This document shows positions 1-9,491 of a DNA stretch of 64,000 bases, in pieces. A model generated the notes under the pieces. It had not been told where the DNA came from and did not search any database. It saw only the letters and a program-made list of their open reading frames with translations. A program made the position numbers and the translations under genes. The DNA comes from Sthenelais limicola (lineage: Eukaryota; Annelida; Polychaeta; Phyllodocida; Sigalionidae): assembly GCA_942159475.1 (NCBI GenBank), contig OW804096.1, forward strand, positions 137,897,791 to 137,961,790, written 5' to 3'. Positions within the stretch are counted from its first letter, which is position 1, and every line of letters starts with the position of its first letter.

Positions 1-179
1 TATGATGGGTGCCAGGAAGGCCATTATTCTAGAATGTATAATGAGTGAATGTACCTACCAGTATAATGACTATAATGGGGGCCAGGAAGGCCATTATTCT
101 AGAATGTATAATGAGTGAATGTACCTACCAGTATAATGGCTATAATGGGTGCCAGGAAGGCCATTATTCTAGAATGTAT
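1..179. repeat. 70/71-bp minisatellite, left part of array
   Basis: About 2.6 units of the tandem repeat that resumes at 9492. The array starts outside the window. Each unit carries the perfect 10-bp palindrome ATTCTAGAAT inside a longer imperfect inverted repeat (CATTAT ... ATAATG) and the motif CCAGGAAGGCC. The last four bases (GTAT, 176-179) are one copy of the target duplication of the retrotransposon that interrupts the array. Confidence 0.97.
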
Positions 180-759
180 TGTAAAGAAGCACTAAGGGTT
201 TTTAGCCCATAGGTTCAGTAAGATGAAGAAGTGAGACAAGAAGTCCGAGGTTGTAGTTCGTCTGGATTCGGCCTAGGCGGTGGTGACTCAGCGAGTAAGT
301 GAGTGTCTAGGTCCGAATGGTCACTTTATTTTATACTCCACAATCATGAATTATTCATACAATCAAACCCAGGAAATATTCCACTAGCTCTTCCCCTTCC
401 CTCTAATTGGTTGAGGGAGAGAGAATCTTCCTTGCCCACACGCCGACCTCTGCTCCCCAGGCAGAGACCATATATGGAATGCACGCAGGTCGGATCCCTC
501 TCCTCAGCCTTCCCCCTCCCACCCCTTACTCATGGATCCCATGGCTCGTGCCAGCCCCCCCTCCCTCTTGGCCCTTCCCCCCTCTTGATACCCCAGAGCA
601 GTGTATAAGTAATTAGGTCGGGCTGGGGGAGGTGGGGTGAGCCCTGAGTGGCTCATCCCCCCCCTCCCTCCTGGCCAGGCCACGTGTGGCGTGCGTGCCC
701 TGACCATGATCAGGGCTAAATAGGTCGGGTCTGGGATCCAAAGATGCCAATTCTTTACA
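180..759 (-). repeat. 3' LTR of the retrotransposon
   Basis: 580 bp, starting TGTAAAGAA and ending TTCTTTACA on the plus strand, so the ends form a 9-bp inverted repeat with TG...CA termini. By eye it is identical to 8912-9491 (constant offset 8732). On the minus strand it contains TATAAAATAAA at 325-335, where a TATA box overlaps a polyadenylation-type AATAAA. Short open frames inside it are duplicated exactly in the other LTR and are not treated as genes. Confidence 0.97.
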
Positions 760-1718
760 TTCGTCCCATATTTTATTTTTGTTGAAAGCTTTCTTTCGAA
801 CAAAATATTTAGCCACTGATCAACCCAGTCCAACCAGACAAGAGAAATAGAAATAAGGTTACATAATTTACACACACAAAATCATAGAAAAGGGTAAAGT
901 AAAAGTATTATAAATTATTATATCTGTAGACCTAACGGGTCAAGATAGAAAGTTTCCAAAGGGAGTGGCTCTATTAAAAGGAGTGTTCATTTATATCAGA
1001 GGCCATCACCCTGCACTAAAAAGTCTTTTAGTCGAATATTATGTAAGAGAAGTCTCTGTGTTTTTAAGTGTGCTCCTGAACACTGTTAAATGTCTTCCTT
1101 TGTACTGAGCTAGTACTCACAAAGTTCTCCAATACGGTCGTCACCGCCGTCTCCTCTGCCCGGCCGGTCAGCCGAGGCCCCCGCTGGACCTCGTCGCTGA
1201 CCGACAGGACGCCCGTCTCTTTCTCTCTCCTCCTTTGGCCATGGAGAGTGAGAGCGGTTGGGTAGTCAACACTACAATATTTCCATTTTTAACCTCAAAC
1301 GCTACAGAACACATGTCGACTTTACTGTAGCATCACGTATAAACTCTCATTATTTGGAAAAAATATCTCCTCAAAGCAGAATGGTCGGAGACAAGGTGAG
1401 GGCTTCGATTCCATGGTGCTTCCTCTCAGGCTCCTCTGTCTCGACCGATTCTGTTTGTGTAAAAACAACTTCTCACAATGAGAGTTGAAATAAAAATACC
1501 TATTTGGGCTGGATCCTTGTTCACGGATTCCACCATTTCCTCCCGAGAGAGAAAATGGATTTCACCCAGGTATACTACTCTGTGTTCTGTGATCTCCCTC
1601 GCACCCGAGAAGAGGACAGAACAAAAATTAATAGTAAATATTAAACAAGAGTAAGTTACAGACAAGTTCAAAAAGTGTTTGTTACCCCAGAGAAACCCAA
1701 TAAACATTGGTAGACTAA
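760..1718 (-). other. Untranslated region between env and 3' LTR, with polypurine-tract candidate
   Basis: About 960 bp between the env stop and the 3' LTR. Directly next to the LTR, the minus strand reads as an A-rich stretch followed by GGGACGAA (760-781). This is the position of a plus-strand primer, though it is a weak polypurine tract. A minus-strand open frame of 93 codons (1426-1707) shows no motif I recognise, and I do not call it a gene. Confidence 0.6.
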
Positions 1719-3632
1719 TTATTTCATCCTGGTCAGTCCGAAATTGGCAGCGTAATATGGTGAGGCGGGGGAGGGGGCAGGGATATGCTCGAGGGAACGA
1801 GAGCCAGTCCTAGCGCCTGGAGTGGCCTCTCCCTCCTCTCGATCTAGGTCTTGGAGGGCTAGGGCTACAGGGTGGTGGGTTGGGGGTCCTATTGGGATCT
1901 TCTCTCGGGGCTTAAGGTTTCTCAGACAACACAAAAGGTTGACTTTGCCTCTTGGGGCGAGCCCCTTTCGGCGGAGGTAGATTATTCCCAGGGTCATGAC
2001 TCCTAGGAGAGTGGGGATGAGAGTGGCTATACCCCAGATAGAACTTTCGGACCAAGGGGTGGAGGAAATCAGGGGGGAAATGGGTTTAGGAAAATCTGTC
2101 AGGGCTAGTAAGGGTATTTCAGCTCTTGGCAGGAAAGTCAATTGCTGATCTAAATGGGGGTAAAGGGATAATTTGCCATAAGTCAGATTAAACCCGGGGA
2201 GGGGCATAATCTTGGGGATGGGGAGGGTTATATGGGACTCATGGCGTTGGATGCTACTCACACGCCAATCCTTTCCGACCAGGAGACAACCGCCTTCTAA
2301 AATCACCCTGGCATGCCGATGATACGTTTGTATCACTGGTTTTTGCCCAGGGCACCTCAAGATTGTTTCCAGAGGTTCATAAATAGCCAGAATTACAGAA
2401 GAAATGGACTCTCCCTCTCTAAACACTTGGTTTGTTAAGTTATTTCTTTTTACAATCTGCGCCTTACAAAGGTCTGGCTTTTTACCTAAAATAATATTTG
2501 TTTCGCAGGTCGGGGTTAGATGTTCTATTGCAGCTGAGCACATCTGGGGTTCAAACCCGATACAATGCTGAGGAAGAAATGACGCGCTGGATATGCTATC
2601 TAGGGCCACCTCCTCTTCTCCTACCAACTTTCTCAGGTGGTCAGCACCATATGGGACCGGAAAATACTTTAATCTATAGTGTAAAAATTGAGTGCCTGAA
2701 ACTGCCGGAATTACTGTCTGGTATATTAGCTCCTGTTCGCCGTCTAATAATAGTCGAACGTTCAGGTGTCTATAATACCAGCGGTTATCTTGTGGGGTGT
2801 AATGTTTCCCTTCTTGTAATTTAGACAATATTTCTGCTAAGTAGGCCAGTGGTAAAATCTGGTCTGTTAAGAATCCCCTTTCCAGCTGAATGCGCTGGCG
2901 ATAAAATAATTCGTTTTGACGGTGGTAATTTTCCACCGCCCTACTCACTCGCTGCAATAGAATATCCACTTCCCTTTTCATATGAATTCTATGAATATCT
3001 TTACTGAAACCATTTAACTGTGTTAGAATGTCTGTCACTTGGCGGGAGATGTTACTTGCTGCAGCTTGGAGCTGCGCGATGTCCAAGCGGTTCTCTGTCA
3101 TGTAGAGCCTTGTCTGATTCAACACCGACACCATTTCTTCCTGACAATGGGCCAATGCGCTCTCGCTAGCCTGAGCTTCTTGTACTGCAGACCTTAATTC
3201 GTTCACCTGACCTACAGTAGCGGTGCCAAACAAGGCACGGCTTAGCGAGCCCACAAAATTGAATAGGCCTCTCTTCCTTCGGGTGTCTTGTTGGACTGGT
3301 GTTGGAATCTCTGCCTGGAGGAAACCCATGTGCTCCTCCCAGGCACTGACATCTCCGTCTCCCACAACCTCCGCCTGTCTGAGTTCTCCAATTCGCCTTC
3401 TTAGGACGGAGACCCAAGCACTGACAGGAGGGGGCGTGGGGGGGTGTAGAACGATCACTGTTGTCCAAGTCGCGGTCAGGGCTCTGACCTCCCCTTCCTC
3501 ATACACCAACACCCCTTCCTCCTCAAACAAATCGCCATTAGCCATCATAGCCAGGGTGATTATGAGGAGGGACTGGAAGGTGTAGGTTGAGAGAAGTCCG
3601 TCACTGGTGGTGCCCCTGGGTCGAACTCCCAT
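1719..3632 (-). CDS. env: env: F-protein-like envelope glycoprotein of the retrotransposon
   Basis: A 637-codon open frame. ATG is at 3632, inside the 3' end of pol and in a different frame (overlap 3560-3632). Visible parts are a hydrophobic signal-like segment at residues about 13-33, a furin-type site RRKR at 118-121 followed at once by a G/F-rich fusion-peptide-like stretch (GLFNFVGSLSRALFGTA), a long helical region, a cysteine-containing domain, and a single transmembrane segment at about 529-551 with an 86-residue cytoplasmic tail. RRKR followed by GLFNF...LFGT is the signature of baculovirus F proteins and of errantivirus Env. The protein would make the element potentially infectious, but whether it is expressed, probably from a spliced RNA, cannot be judged here. 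No stop or frameshift is seen. Confidence 0.9.
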   Translation of the reverse strand: MGVRPRGTTSDGLLSTYTFQSLLIITLAMMANGDLFEEEGVLVYEEGEVRALTATWTTVIVLHPPTPPPVSAWVSVLRRRIGELRQAEVVGDGDVSAWEEHMGFLQAEIPTPVQQDTRRKRGLFNFVGSLSRALFGTATVGQVNELRSAVQEAQASESALAHCQEEMVSVLNQTRLYMTENRLDIAQLQAAASNISRQVTDILTQLNGFSKDIHRIHMKREVDILLQRVSRAVENYHRQNELFYRQRIQLERGFLTDQILPLAYLAEILSKLQEGKHYTPQDNRWYYRHLNVRLLLDGEQELIYQTVIPAVSGTQFLHYRLKYFPVPYGADHLRKLVGEEEVALDSISSASFLPQHCIGFEPQMCSAAIEHLTPTCETNIILGKKPDLCKAQIVKRNNLTNQVFREGESISSVILAIYEPLETILRCPGQKPVIQTYHRHARVILEGGCLLVGKDWRVSSIQRHESHITLPIPKIMPLPGFNLTYGKLSLYPHLDQQLTFLPRAEIPLLALTDFPKPISPLISSTPWSESSIWGIATLIPTLLGVMTLGIIYLRRKGLAPRGKVNLLCCLRNLKPREKIPIGPPTHHPVALALQDLDREEGEATPGARTGSRSLEHIPAPSPASPYYAANFGLTRMK

Positions 3633-6600
3633 GGTTGGGGCTGTGGTGGGGGTGACGGTGGGGGTGGGGGTGTAGGTGGTGGTGATGGTGGTGGCGATGG
3701 TGGGGGTATACAGGGCAGCTTCCTCGGCCTCTGCACGGGCGAAGTGGGCGTGGCTGGGTTTGGTGAGGAGTCAGGCCTTTCCCTCTTAGTAGAGCCTAGA
3801 GGGTGGAACACTTTGATCCTCTTTTCAGTGCATTCAGAGGTGGTGGTCAAGGCCTTGGGTTTAGGGCACTTGGTTGGGGTCTCTATCCTCCCTCTTTTTG
3901 CCCTTGACCTTGTAACAGGACCTGGTGGTGGTGTGCGCGGGGGAGCAGTCTCCACAGCAACGGCTGGTGGCAGGGGTCGGCGCAATGTAACTGGCTTGGG
4001 TGAAGCTAGTACTAGCACCTTCTCCCTCGGCGGTCGCTGCTGGGGTGGGCGTGGCACTTGTTGTGGTTGAGGTGGGCGTGGCACTTGGTCCTCGTCCTCC
4101 ACGTGCATGTGCTCGTCCTCTGGTTGCTCTGCTCTCGCTTGGTCTTCCTGTTCTATCTGAATTGGAGGAGGCATGTTTGGTATGGGTAAATAAACAGTGT
4201 CGGGCACTGCCCTAGGCTGGGGTGGGGGAGGTGGTGGAACATGAACTTGTTGAGCTTTTTGGGCTTGTCTCCGAGCCTTATTTCTCTTTCCTTGACCCGC
4301 CCTCGGTTGCCTAGTTCTCAGTATATCCCATTCTATTTCCCCAGATACCATTTTTACCCTATCCCTATTTATACGCCTGCGTTCACCCTGGGGTCCCCTC
4401 ATAGTTAGGGTGGTACCCCTTATCCCCGTTATTACATAACCATGATCCCACTTGGGATCTAATGGAGCGCTGGTGCCTGATAGCACCACCACATGATCCC
4501 CTATTTTTAGATCCTTTGCATTTGCTCTGGCCCTTAATCTCTCATAATTAGCCACTCTACTGGCCTCAGTGCGCTCAGCAGCTTCTCTGAACGCATCTGT
4601 TAAGGCCTGTAGGCGCTCACTGAGTACGGCATCTTCTGTTCCCTCTGGAGTGGGGAATATTTTAGAAAAGGGATATCTTGGATTGGTGCCAAAAGTTAAA
4701 AAATATGGTGTAAAACCAGTTACACAAGAAGTGGAGACTCTATGTGCCCAGAGGGTTGGACCTAAATGGCTCTCCCACTCTGCTGGTCTTGCATTGATGA
4801 ATTTTCTTAGTATATTTTTAAAAGTTTTGTTAAATCTTTCGATTTTACCGTTTGTCTGGGGGTGAAAAGCTGTAGAATGCCTTACTTCAGTGCCTATGGA
4901 TTTAAGGTACCCTTCCACTTGCTGGTTCATAAATTCAAGTCCCCGGTCGGTGATGAGCACCTCTGGGGGGCCATACCTAGGGACATATTCATTAGCCAGA
5001 TAATCAGCAATGTTTTTAGCTGCTTTGGAGGGTATGGGTTTGACTTCTACCCAGCCAGTTGCGTGATCTATTACAGTCAAGATGTATCTATTACCTTTAT
5101 CAGAGACTGGGAAGGGACCACAGAGATCCATTCCCAGTATCTGACCAGGATATTTTGCTATTGGCATCGCAGTAGGAGGTACACGCGCCCTACCCACTCT
5201 GTTTACAGCACACCTAGCGCATCGGATTAAGACATTATAGGTATCTCTTCTCATGGTGGGCCATTTATAAGCCTCTTGGATCCTATCTAGGGTCTTCCTC
5301 ATGCCCTGGTGGCCTACTTCAGTGTGGGCGCGCCTCACTACTCTATGCCTAGCTGAGGGTGGCAGGACCAGGCGGGGGTAGGCTGGCTTGCCTGGGGGAG
5401 GGGTGAGAGTAAACAGCATGCCATCAATTATGGTGTAATCCCCCTCATCCTCCATCCCCTGTTGAAATTGTTCCAACTCCCTCTGTTCTAAACGTATTTT
5501 GTCTTTCTCGAGTTTATCAAATTCCCAAGGAATCTCATCTATCTCCTCCAAGGCACAGACTTCAAGAGAACTGAGAGTCGGCCCTTCCTTCTTGGGGTTT
5601 GTTTTTATTCGAGAAAGCATGTCTGCCCGGATATTGTTTGCCCCTTTTCTATATTCAATGGGAGCCCCAAACTCTGCTATTAATACCGCCCATCTTTGAA
5701 TTTTGGTGTTTTTAACTTCTCCCACAAACAGAGACTTTAAAGGCTTGTGGTCAGTGTAAATTTTGAATTCGCTACCCTGTAGATAAGGTCTGAGCTTGTT
5801 TAAGGCATACACGATTGCATAAGCCTCCTTTTCAATCGTAGCCCAATTGAGTTGTGGCCCAGAGAGTTGTTTAGAGATATACTGAACTGGCCTCTCTATG
5901 CCTTCACTATCAGACTGGACCAATATGGCCCCTATTGCGTAATCACACGCATCGCTATAGAGACGATAAGGCTTATCCAACTGGGGGTGCGCCATTACTC
6001 TATCTGAAGTTAGTAATTCCTTCAGAGTTTCAAATGAGCTTTGCTGCTCTTCCAACCATTCGAACCTGGCATACTTTTTGGTAAGTTTGACCAAGGGATG
6101 AGCTACCTTAGCATAATCTGGGATACATTGACGGTAATACCCAGTCATTCCTAGGAAGGAGCGAATTCCGCTCACATCCTCTGGAGGCAGCATATCCCTG
6201 ATAGCGCTACATTTATCTGGGTGGGAATTAATTCCATCTTTTGAAACTTGGTAGCCGAGGAGATCTACCTTTTCTTGTTTGAAAATACATTTACTCTTTT
6301 TGACTGTAATTCCGTATTCTTCTAATTTATCAAACACCAGAGCCAAATGGTGATCATGCTCCTCTTCAGATTTGGAATAGATTACAATATCATCTATGAA
6401 AGTCATGCAAAATTTGCCAATAAATTCCGAAAACATTTTGTTCATGGCCCGTTGAAAGACGGCTGGTGCGTTAGTGAGTCCAAAAGGCATCCTACGGAAT
6501 TGAAATAGGCCCCTATGACACACAAACGCTGTCTTTTCCATGCTATCCGGGTCCATCTCTACTTGCCAGTAGCCGCTTTTTAGGTCGATGGTGGAAAAGA

Positions 6601-7336
6601 CAGTTGATCCTGCTAAACTGTCAAAAATATCTTGAATATTTGGAAGTGGATGAGCATCCTTTTTGCTTACAGAGTTTAGTTTTCTGAAATCGACACAAGG
6701 TCTATTGCTCCCATCTTTCTTTGGGACCAACAATATCGGGCTTCCCCATGCTGAGCTGCTGGGTTCTATTACTCCCAGCTCCAGCATTTCATCTAATTCT
6801 TTATCTACAAGTTTTCTCTTGGCCAGGGGCAAACGATAGGGGCGTTGATTAATTGGACGTGCATTTCCAGTATCTATGTGCATTTTCACATCTTTAAAGG
6901 TACCTAATTTTCCCTGCTTTCCTATGCCAAAAACAGCGGGGTATTTTTCTTCCCATGCTTCTGCCTCTGTGTGGATAGAGGCGAATTCTTGATCTGCACT
7001 ACCCACTTGTTGCCTTCTGTAACTTTTTCCTTCCAAAATTACCTTTCTTTTTCTGAAGCTAATTTGGGCATCTAATATAAATAAGGCATCATCCCCCAGA
7101 AGCAGTTCATGGTGAAGTTTTCTTACAATATAAACTGGAAATGAGCTACCCCCCAAGTTAACTATCGCCTGCCCTTCAGTTTTAAGATCATGACCAGAGA
7201 GTGATTTAAGAGATTCCCCCTTTGTCAATACGAGAGGCCGATGATGGGTTTTGCAAAAGGCTCTCCATACATCCTCCCGCATTAGACTCCTTGATGCGCC
7301 GGTATCAATGAGGGCACGCATCTCCATCCCCGCCAC
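3560..7336 (-). CDS. pol: pol: protease, reverse transcriptase, RNase H, integrase
   Basis: An intact open frame of about 1258 codons from the GTG at 7336; the frame is open back to 7384, just after a TAA. Protease DTGAS is at residues 11-15. RT shows LPNIQDIFD and the catalytic FIDD at 313-316. RNase H shows YSDA and YTDHKPLKSL (about 460-537). The integrase zinc finger has H671, H676, C706 and C709; catalytic D737, D797 and E833 follow, the last inside HPQTNGKIERF. A GPY/F-like region with the sequence HGYVI comes next. The C-terminal ~200 residues are proline-rich and highly charged and overlap env. Pol is in the -1 frame relative to gag, so expression needs a -1 frameshift or equivalent. 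Nothing looks broken. Confidence 0.96.
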   Translation of the reverse strand: MAGMEMRALIDTGASRSLMREDVWRAFCKTHHRPLVLTKGESLKSLSGHDLKTEGQAIVNLGGSSFPVYIVRKLHHELLLGDDALFILDAQISFRKRKVILEGKSYRRQQVGSADQEFASIHTEAEAWEEKYPAVFGIGKQGKLGTFKDVKMHIDTGNARPINQRPYRLPLAKRKLVDKELDEMLELGVIEPSSSAWGSPILLVPKKDGSNRPCVDFRKLNSVSKKDAHPLPNIQDIFDSLAGSTVFSTIDLKSGYWQVEMDPDSMEKTAFVCHRGLFQFRRMPFGLTNAPAVFQRAMNKMFSEFIGKFCMTFIDDIVIYSKSEEEHDHHLALVFDKLEEYGITVKKSKCIFKQEKVDLLGYQVSKDGINSHPDKCSAIRDMLPPEDVSGIRSFLGMTGYYRQCIPDYAKVAHPLVKLTKKYARFEWLEEQQSSFETLKELLTSDRVMAHPQLDKPYRLYSDACDYAIGAILVQSDSEGIERPVQYISKQLSGPQLNWATIEKEAYAIVYALNKLRPYLQGSEFKIYTDHKPLKSLFVGEVKNTKIQRWAVLIAEFGAPIEYRKGANNIRADMLSRIKTNPKKEGPTLSSLEVCALEEIDEIPWEFDKLEKDKIRLEQRELEQFQQGMEDEGDYTIIDGMLFTLTPPPGKPAYPRLVLPPSARHRVVRRAHTEVGHQGMRKTLDRIQEAYKWPTMRRDTYNVLIRCARCAVNRVGRARVPPTAMPIAKYPGQILGMDLCGPFPVSDKGNRYILTVIDHATGWVEVKPIPSKAAKNIADYLANEYVPRYGPPEVLITDRGLEFMNQQVEGYLKSIGTEVRHSTAFHPQTNGKIERFNKTFKNILRKFINARPAEWESHLGPTLWAHRVSTSCVTGFTPYFLTFGTNPRYPFSKIFPTPEGTEDAVLSERLQALTDAFREAAERTEASRVANYERLRARANAKDLKIGDHVVVLSGTSAPLDPKWDHGYVITGIRGTTLTMRGPQGERRRINRDRVKMVSGEIEWDILRTRQPRAGQGKRNKARRQAQKAQQVHVPPPPPPQPRAVPDTVYLPIPNMPPPIQIEQEDQARAEQPEDEHMHVEDEDQVPRPPQPQQVPRPPQQRPPREKVLVLASPKPVTLRRPLPPAVAVETAPPRTPPPGPVTRSRAKRGRIETPTKCPKPKALTTTSECTEKRIKVFHPLGSTKRERPDSSPNPATPTSPVQRPRKLPCIPPPSPPPSPPPTPPPPPSPPPQPQPWEFDPGAPPVTDFSQPTPSSPSS

Positions 7337-7371
7337 TGAGATGGAGAGGCAGAACCTCTCATCCGGCGTTT

Positions 7372-7387
7372 CTATTCCCCCTGGTTA
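7372..7387 (-). promoter_or_regulatory. Probable gag-pol -1 frameshift site
   Basis: On the minus strand the gag frame reads CAG GGG GAA TAG, and the pol frame (-1) reads CCA GGG GGA ATA, open only from 7384. The shared window is just 13 nt and contains a run of five G (7377-7381) immediately before the gag stop, a plausible slip site. It is not a perfect X-XXY-YYZ heptamer. Confidence 0.55.
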
Positions 7388-8550
7388 ACATATTTGGCTG
7401 GCTTTTGAGTGGTAGAGGCCATCTGCATGGCCGCCACCACTGCAGCCTGTACATGTGCATAGCGGTGGGAACATTCTCTTGCGAAGTGTCCCTCCTCCCC
7501 ACACTCATAACAGACATTTTTACCCCTAAACCTCTTCCCTCCTCCCTGCTTATTTTTTTCCGGTCCTGGATTATCATTTCCCTTCCCCTTCCCTTTCCCT
7601 GGGTGATTTACTACCTGAGAACTGGCGATCGGGGGTGGGGGATAGGACGTGTTGAAATATGGGGGATACATAGGCAACATGGGTGTCTGAAAGGGGTACT
7701 GGGGTGCTGCACCTGATTGGGGAACGATCACTGTGGGGTTGGATGGTTTCCCCGTCTCCATCCTCTCTACTAATTTCGTAAGGTAATTCACCTTAGACTC
7801 CAAATCAGCTATCAGCTTCCAATCTGAAGCATCTTCTGGATTTGGCCCAGAGGGGGCCATTTTCTTAGGGAGGATAGCCCCAATTTCCATTGGTTCATCC
7901 TTCCTATCCCCTCTGGTAGGTTGTCCTGCCAGAGCGAATGTGTGAGCCGCAGCTGAGGCTTGTCTTATTGCCTCAGCCAGGGTATCAGGGCGAGCAGCAA
8001 ATACGTCATGACGTATTTGCTCATCCCTGAGTCCCAACACAAAATTCCTGACCAACGTCTCTTGGACTATCTCGTGGTCCAGGTTATCCACGCTGTAAGC
8101 CCTCTGAGACGCTAGTTGGAACTTGCGTCCGTATTGTTTTGCATCCTCATATGGGAGCTGATAGAGATCGGTGAGCCTTGCTCGCAGCTGCTGTTCCTCC
8201 TCTTCATTCATGAAGAGGCGGAAAATCTCAGCCCTCGCCAGATCCCATGTCCTATTGGCCGGTACCTGTAGGAATCCTGCCACGCACCTCGCCAGAGGCC
8301 CGCTGGCAAGAGTTCCCAAAAGCTCTAGAGTGAGCGTATCATTCGCTACACAGTAGGCTTTTGCCCTGCTTATTCCATCCAGCCACTCTCTCAAAGTGTC
8401 CTTATTGGACCCATCATTTACTCCTAGCATGGCGCCATGGCGTTCCATGCGCCTTCTGACCTCCTTAATAGCTGCAAACCTGGCCCTCCTTTGACCCTCG
8501 TCAAGCATGGCCAAGTCCGCGGCATTGAGATCCCAATTGATGTCTGCCAT
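7372..8550 (-). CDS. gag: gag: capsid/nucleocapsid protein of the retrotransposon
   Basis: 392 codons; ATG at 8550, stop TAG at 7372. The N-terminal two thirds is a helical, charged Gag capsid-type region. The C-terminal part has a glycine/lysine-rich stretch and one CCHC zinc knuckle, CYECGEEGHFARECSH (about residues 345-360), which binds RNA during packaging. The stop sits 36 nt before the GTG of pol, with pol in the -1 frame. The zinc knuckle and its position before pol make the assignment firm. Confidence 0.94.
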   Translation of the reverse strand: MADINWDLNAADLAMLDEGQRRARFAAIKEVRRRMERHGAMLGVNDGSNKDTLREWLDGISRAKAYCVANDTLTLELLGTLASGPLARCVAGFLQVPANRTWDLARAEIFRLFMNEEEEQQLRARLTDLYQLPYEDAKQYGRKFQLASQRAYSVDNLDHEIVQETLVRNFVLGLRDEQIRHDVFAARPDTLAEAIRQASAAAHTFALAGQPTRGDRKDEPMEIGAILPKKMAPSGPNPEDASDWKLIADLESKVNYLTKLVERMETGKPSNPTVIVPQSGAAPQYPFQTPMLPMYPPYFNTSYPPPPIASSQVVNHPGKGKGKGNDNPGPEKNKQGGGKRFRGKNVCYECGEEGHFARECSHRYAHVQAAVVAAMQMASTTQKPAKYVNQGE

Positions 8551-8890
8551 GTTTTACACTTTGTTGAGAGAGTGAGAGTAAAGAAAAAAAAAGAAAACTA
8601 GATGGCACAAGGTACAGAGTTATAACCAACAGAACCCAGAACCTAGCAAAGTTTTTGCCCCGAACATTGCTCACCCACTCTCCTTGTATTATGAGTGTTT
8701 GAGTGTGATCATTCTCCCAACCCTATACAGTGGCCCAGATCCACCCTCCATACATCCCATAAATACAATTTATAAGCTCAATCAGAGTTTTTAGAGTTCC
8801 ACTCACCTACTCTTCCAGCTCATCCTGCCTCTCCTAGGCTATGTCTCACTTCCAGTCAGAAGATTGGGTTGTTGCTCAACTTAGCAACAA
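8551..8890 (-). other. Retrotransposon leader between PBS and gag
   Basis: 340 bp of untranslated leader, where packaging signals would be expected. No open frame or recognisable motif stands out. Confidence 0.6.
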
Positions 8891-8911
8891 GTCCCAGAAG
8901 TGGTTCGCCAG
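8891..8911 (-). promoter_or_regulatory. tRNA primer-binding site
   Basis: One base after the 5' LTR end (8912) the minus strand reads TGGCGAACCACTTCTGGGAC. It begins with TGG, the complement of a tRNA CCA terminus, at the spacing expected for a minus-strand primer site. I cannot name the tRNA from memory; a search against tRNA 3' ends of the host would. Confidence 0.75.
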
Positions 8912-9491
8912 TGTAAAGAAGCACTAAGGGTTTTTAGCCCATAGGTTCAGTAAGATGAAGAAGTGAGACAAGAAGTCCGAGGTTGTAGTTCGTCTGGATT
9001 CGGCCTAGGCGGTGGTGACTCAGCGAGTAAGTGAGTGTCTAGGTCCGAATGGTCACTTTATTTTATACTCCACAATCATGAATTATTCATACAATCAAAC
9101 CCAGGAAATATTCCACTAGCTCTTCCCCTTCCCTCTAATTGGTTGAGGGAGAGAGAATCTTCCTTGCCCACACGCCGACCTCTGCTCCCCAGGCAGAGAC
9201 CATATATGGAATGCACGCAGGTCGGATCCCTCTCCTCAGCCTTCCCCCTCCCACCCCTTACTCATGGATCCCATGGCTCGTGCCAGCCCCCCCTCCCTCT
9301 TGGCCCTTCCCCCCTCTTGATACCCCAGAGCAGTGTATAAGTAATTAGGTCGGGCTGGGGGAGGTGGGGTGAGCCCTGAGTGGCTCATCCCCCCCCTCCC
9401 TCCTGGCCAGGCCACGTGTGGCGTGCGTGCCCTGACCATGATCAGGGCTAAATAGGTCGGGTCTGGGATCCAAAGATGCCAATTCTTTACA
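8912..9491 (-). repeat. 5' LTR of the retrotransposon
   Basis: 580-bp partner of 180-759, TGTAAAGAA...TTCTTTACA. The TATA-like TATAAAA lies at 9061-9067 on the minus strand, so transcription would start around 9030-9040 and run towards gag. Confidence 0.97.
9061..9067 (-). promoter_or_regulatory. TATA box of the retrotransposon 5' LTR
   Basis: TATAAAA on the minus strand, overlapping an AATAAA (9057-9062). The same pair occurs at 325-335 in the 3' LTR, where the AATAAA could act as a polyadenylation signal. Confidence 0.55.

Larger units (their letters stand above)
180..9491 (-). mobile_element. Full-length Ty3/gypsy-type LTR retrotransposon with env
   Basis: A 9312-bp element in minus orientation: 5' LTR (8912-9491), primer-binding site, gag, pol, env, A/purine-rich stretch, 3' LTR (180-759). 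It is flanked by the perfect 4-bp target duplication GTAT (176-179 and 9492-9495), and removing it restores a continuous minisatellite unit. The two 580-bp LTRs are identical as far as I can compare by eye, and gag, pol and env are all open, so insertion is recent and the copy may be competent. Pol order is protease, RT, RNase H, integrase, the Ty3/gypsy (Metaviridae) order. The env resembles the baculovirus-F-like envelopes of errantiviruses. It lies in an intron of the adhesion GPCR gene, on the same strand. Confidence 0.96.

Noticed and set aside
303..875. Open frames in the LTR (both strands), repeated at 9035-9550
   Set aside because: They are LTR sequence; exact duplication follows from the two LTRs, not from coding selection.
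1426..1707. 93-codon minus-strand frame between env and the 3' LTR
   Set aside because: No start context, domain or motif to support a fourth retroelement gene.
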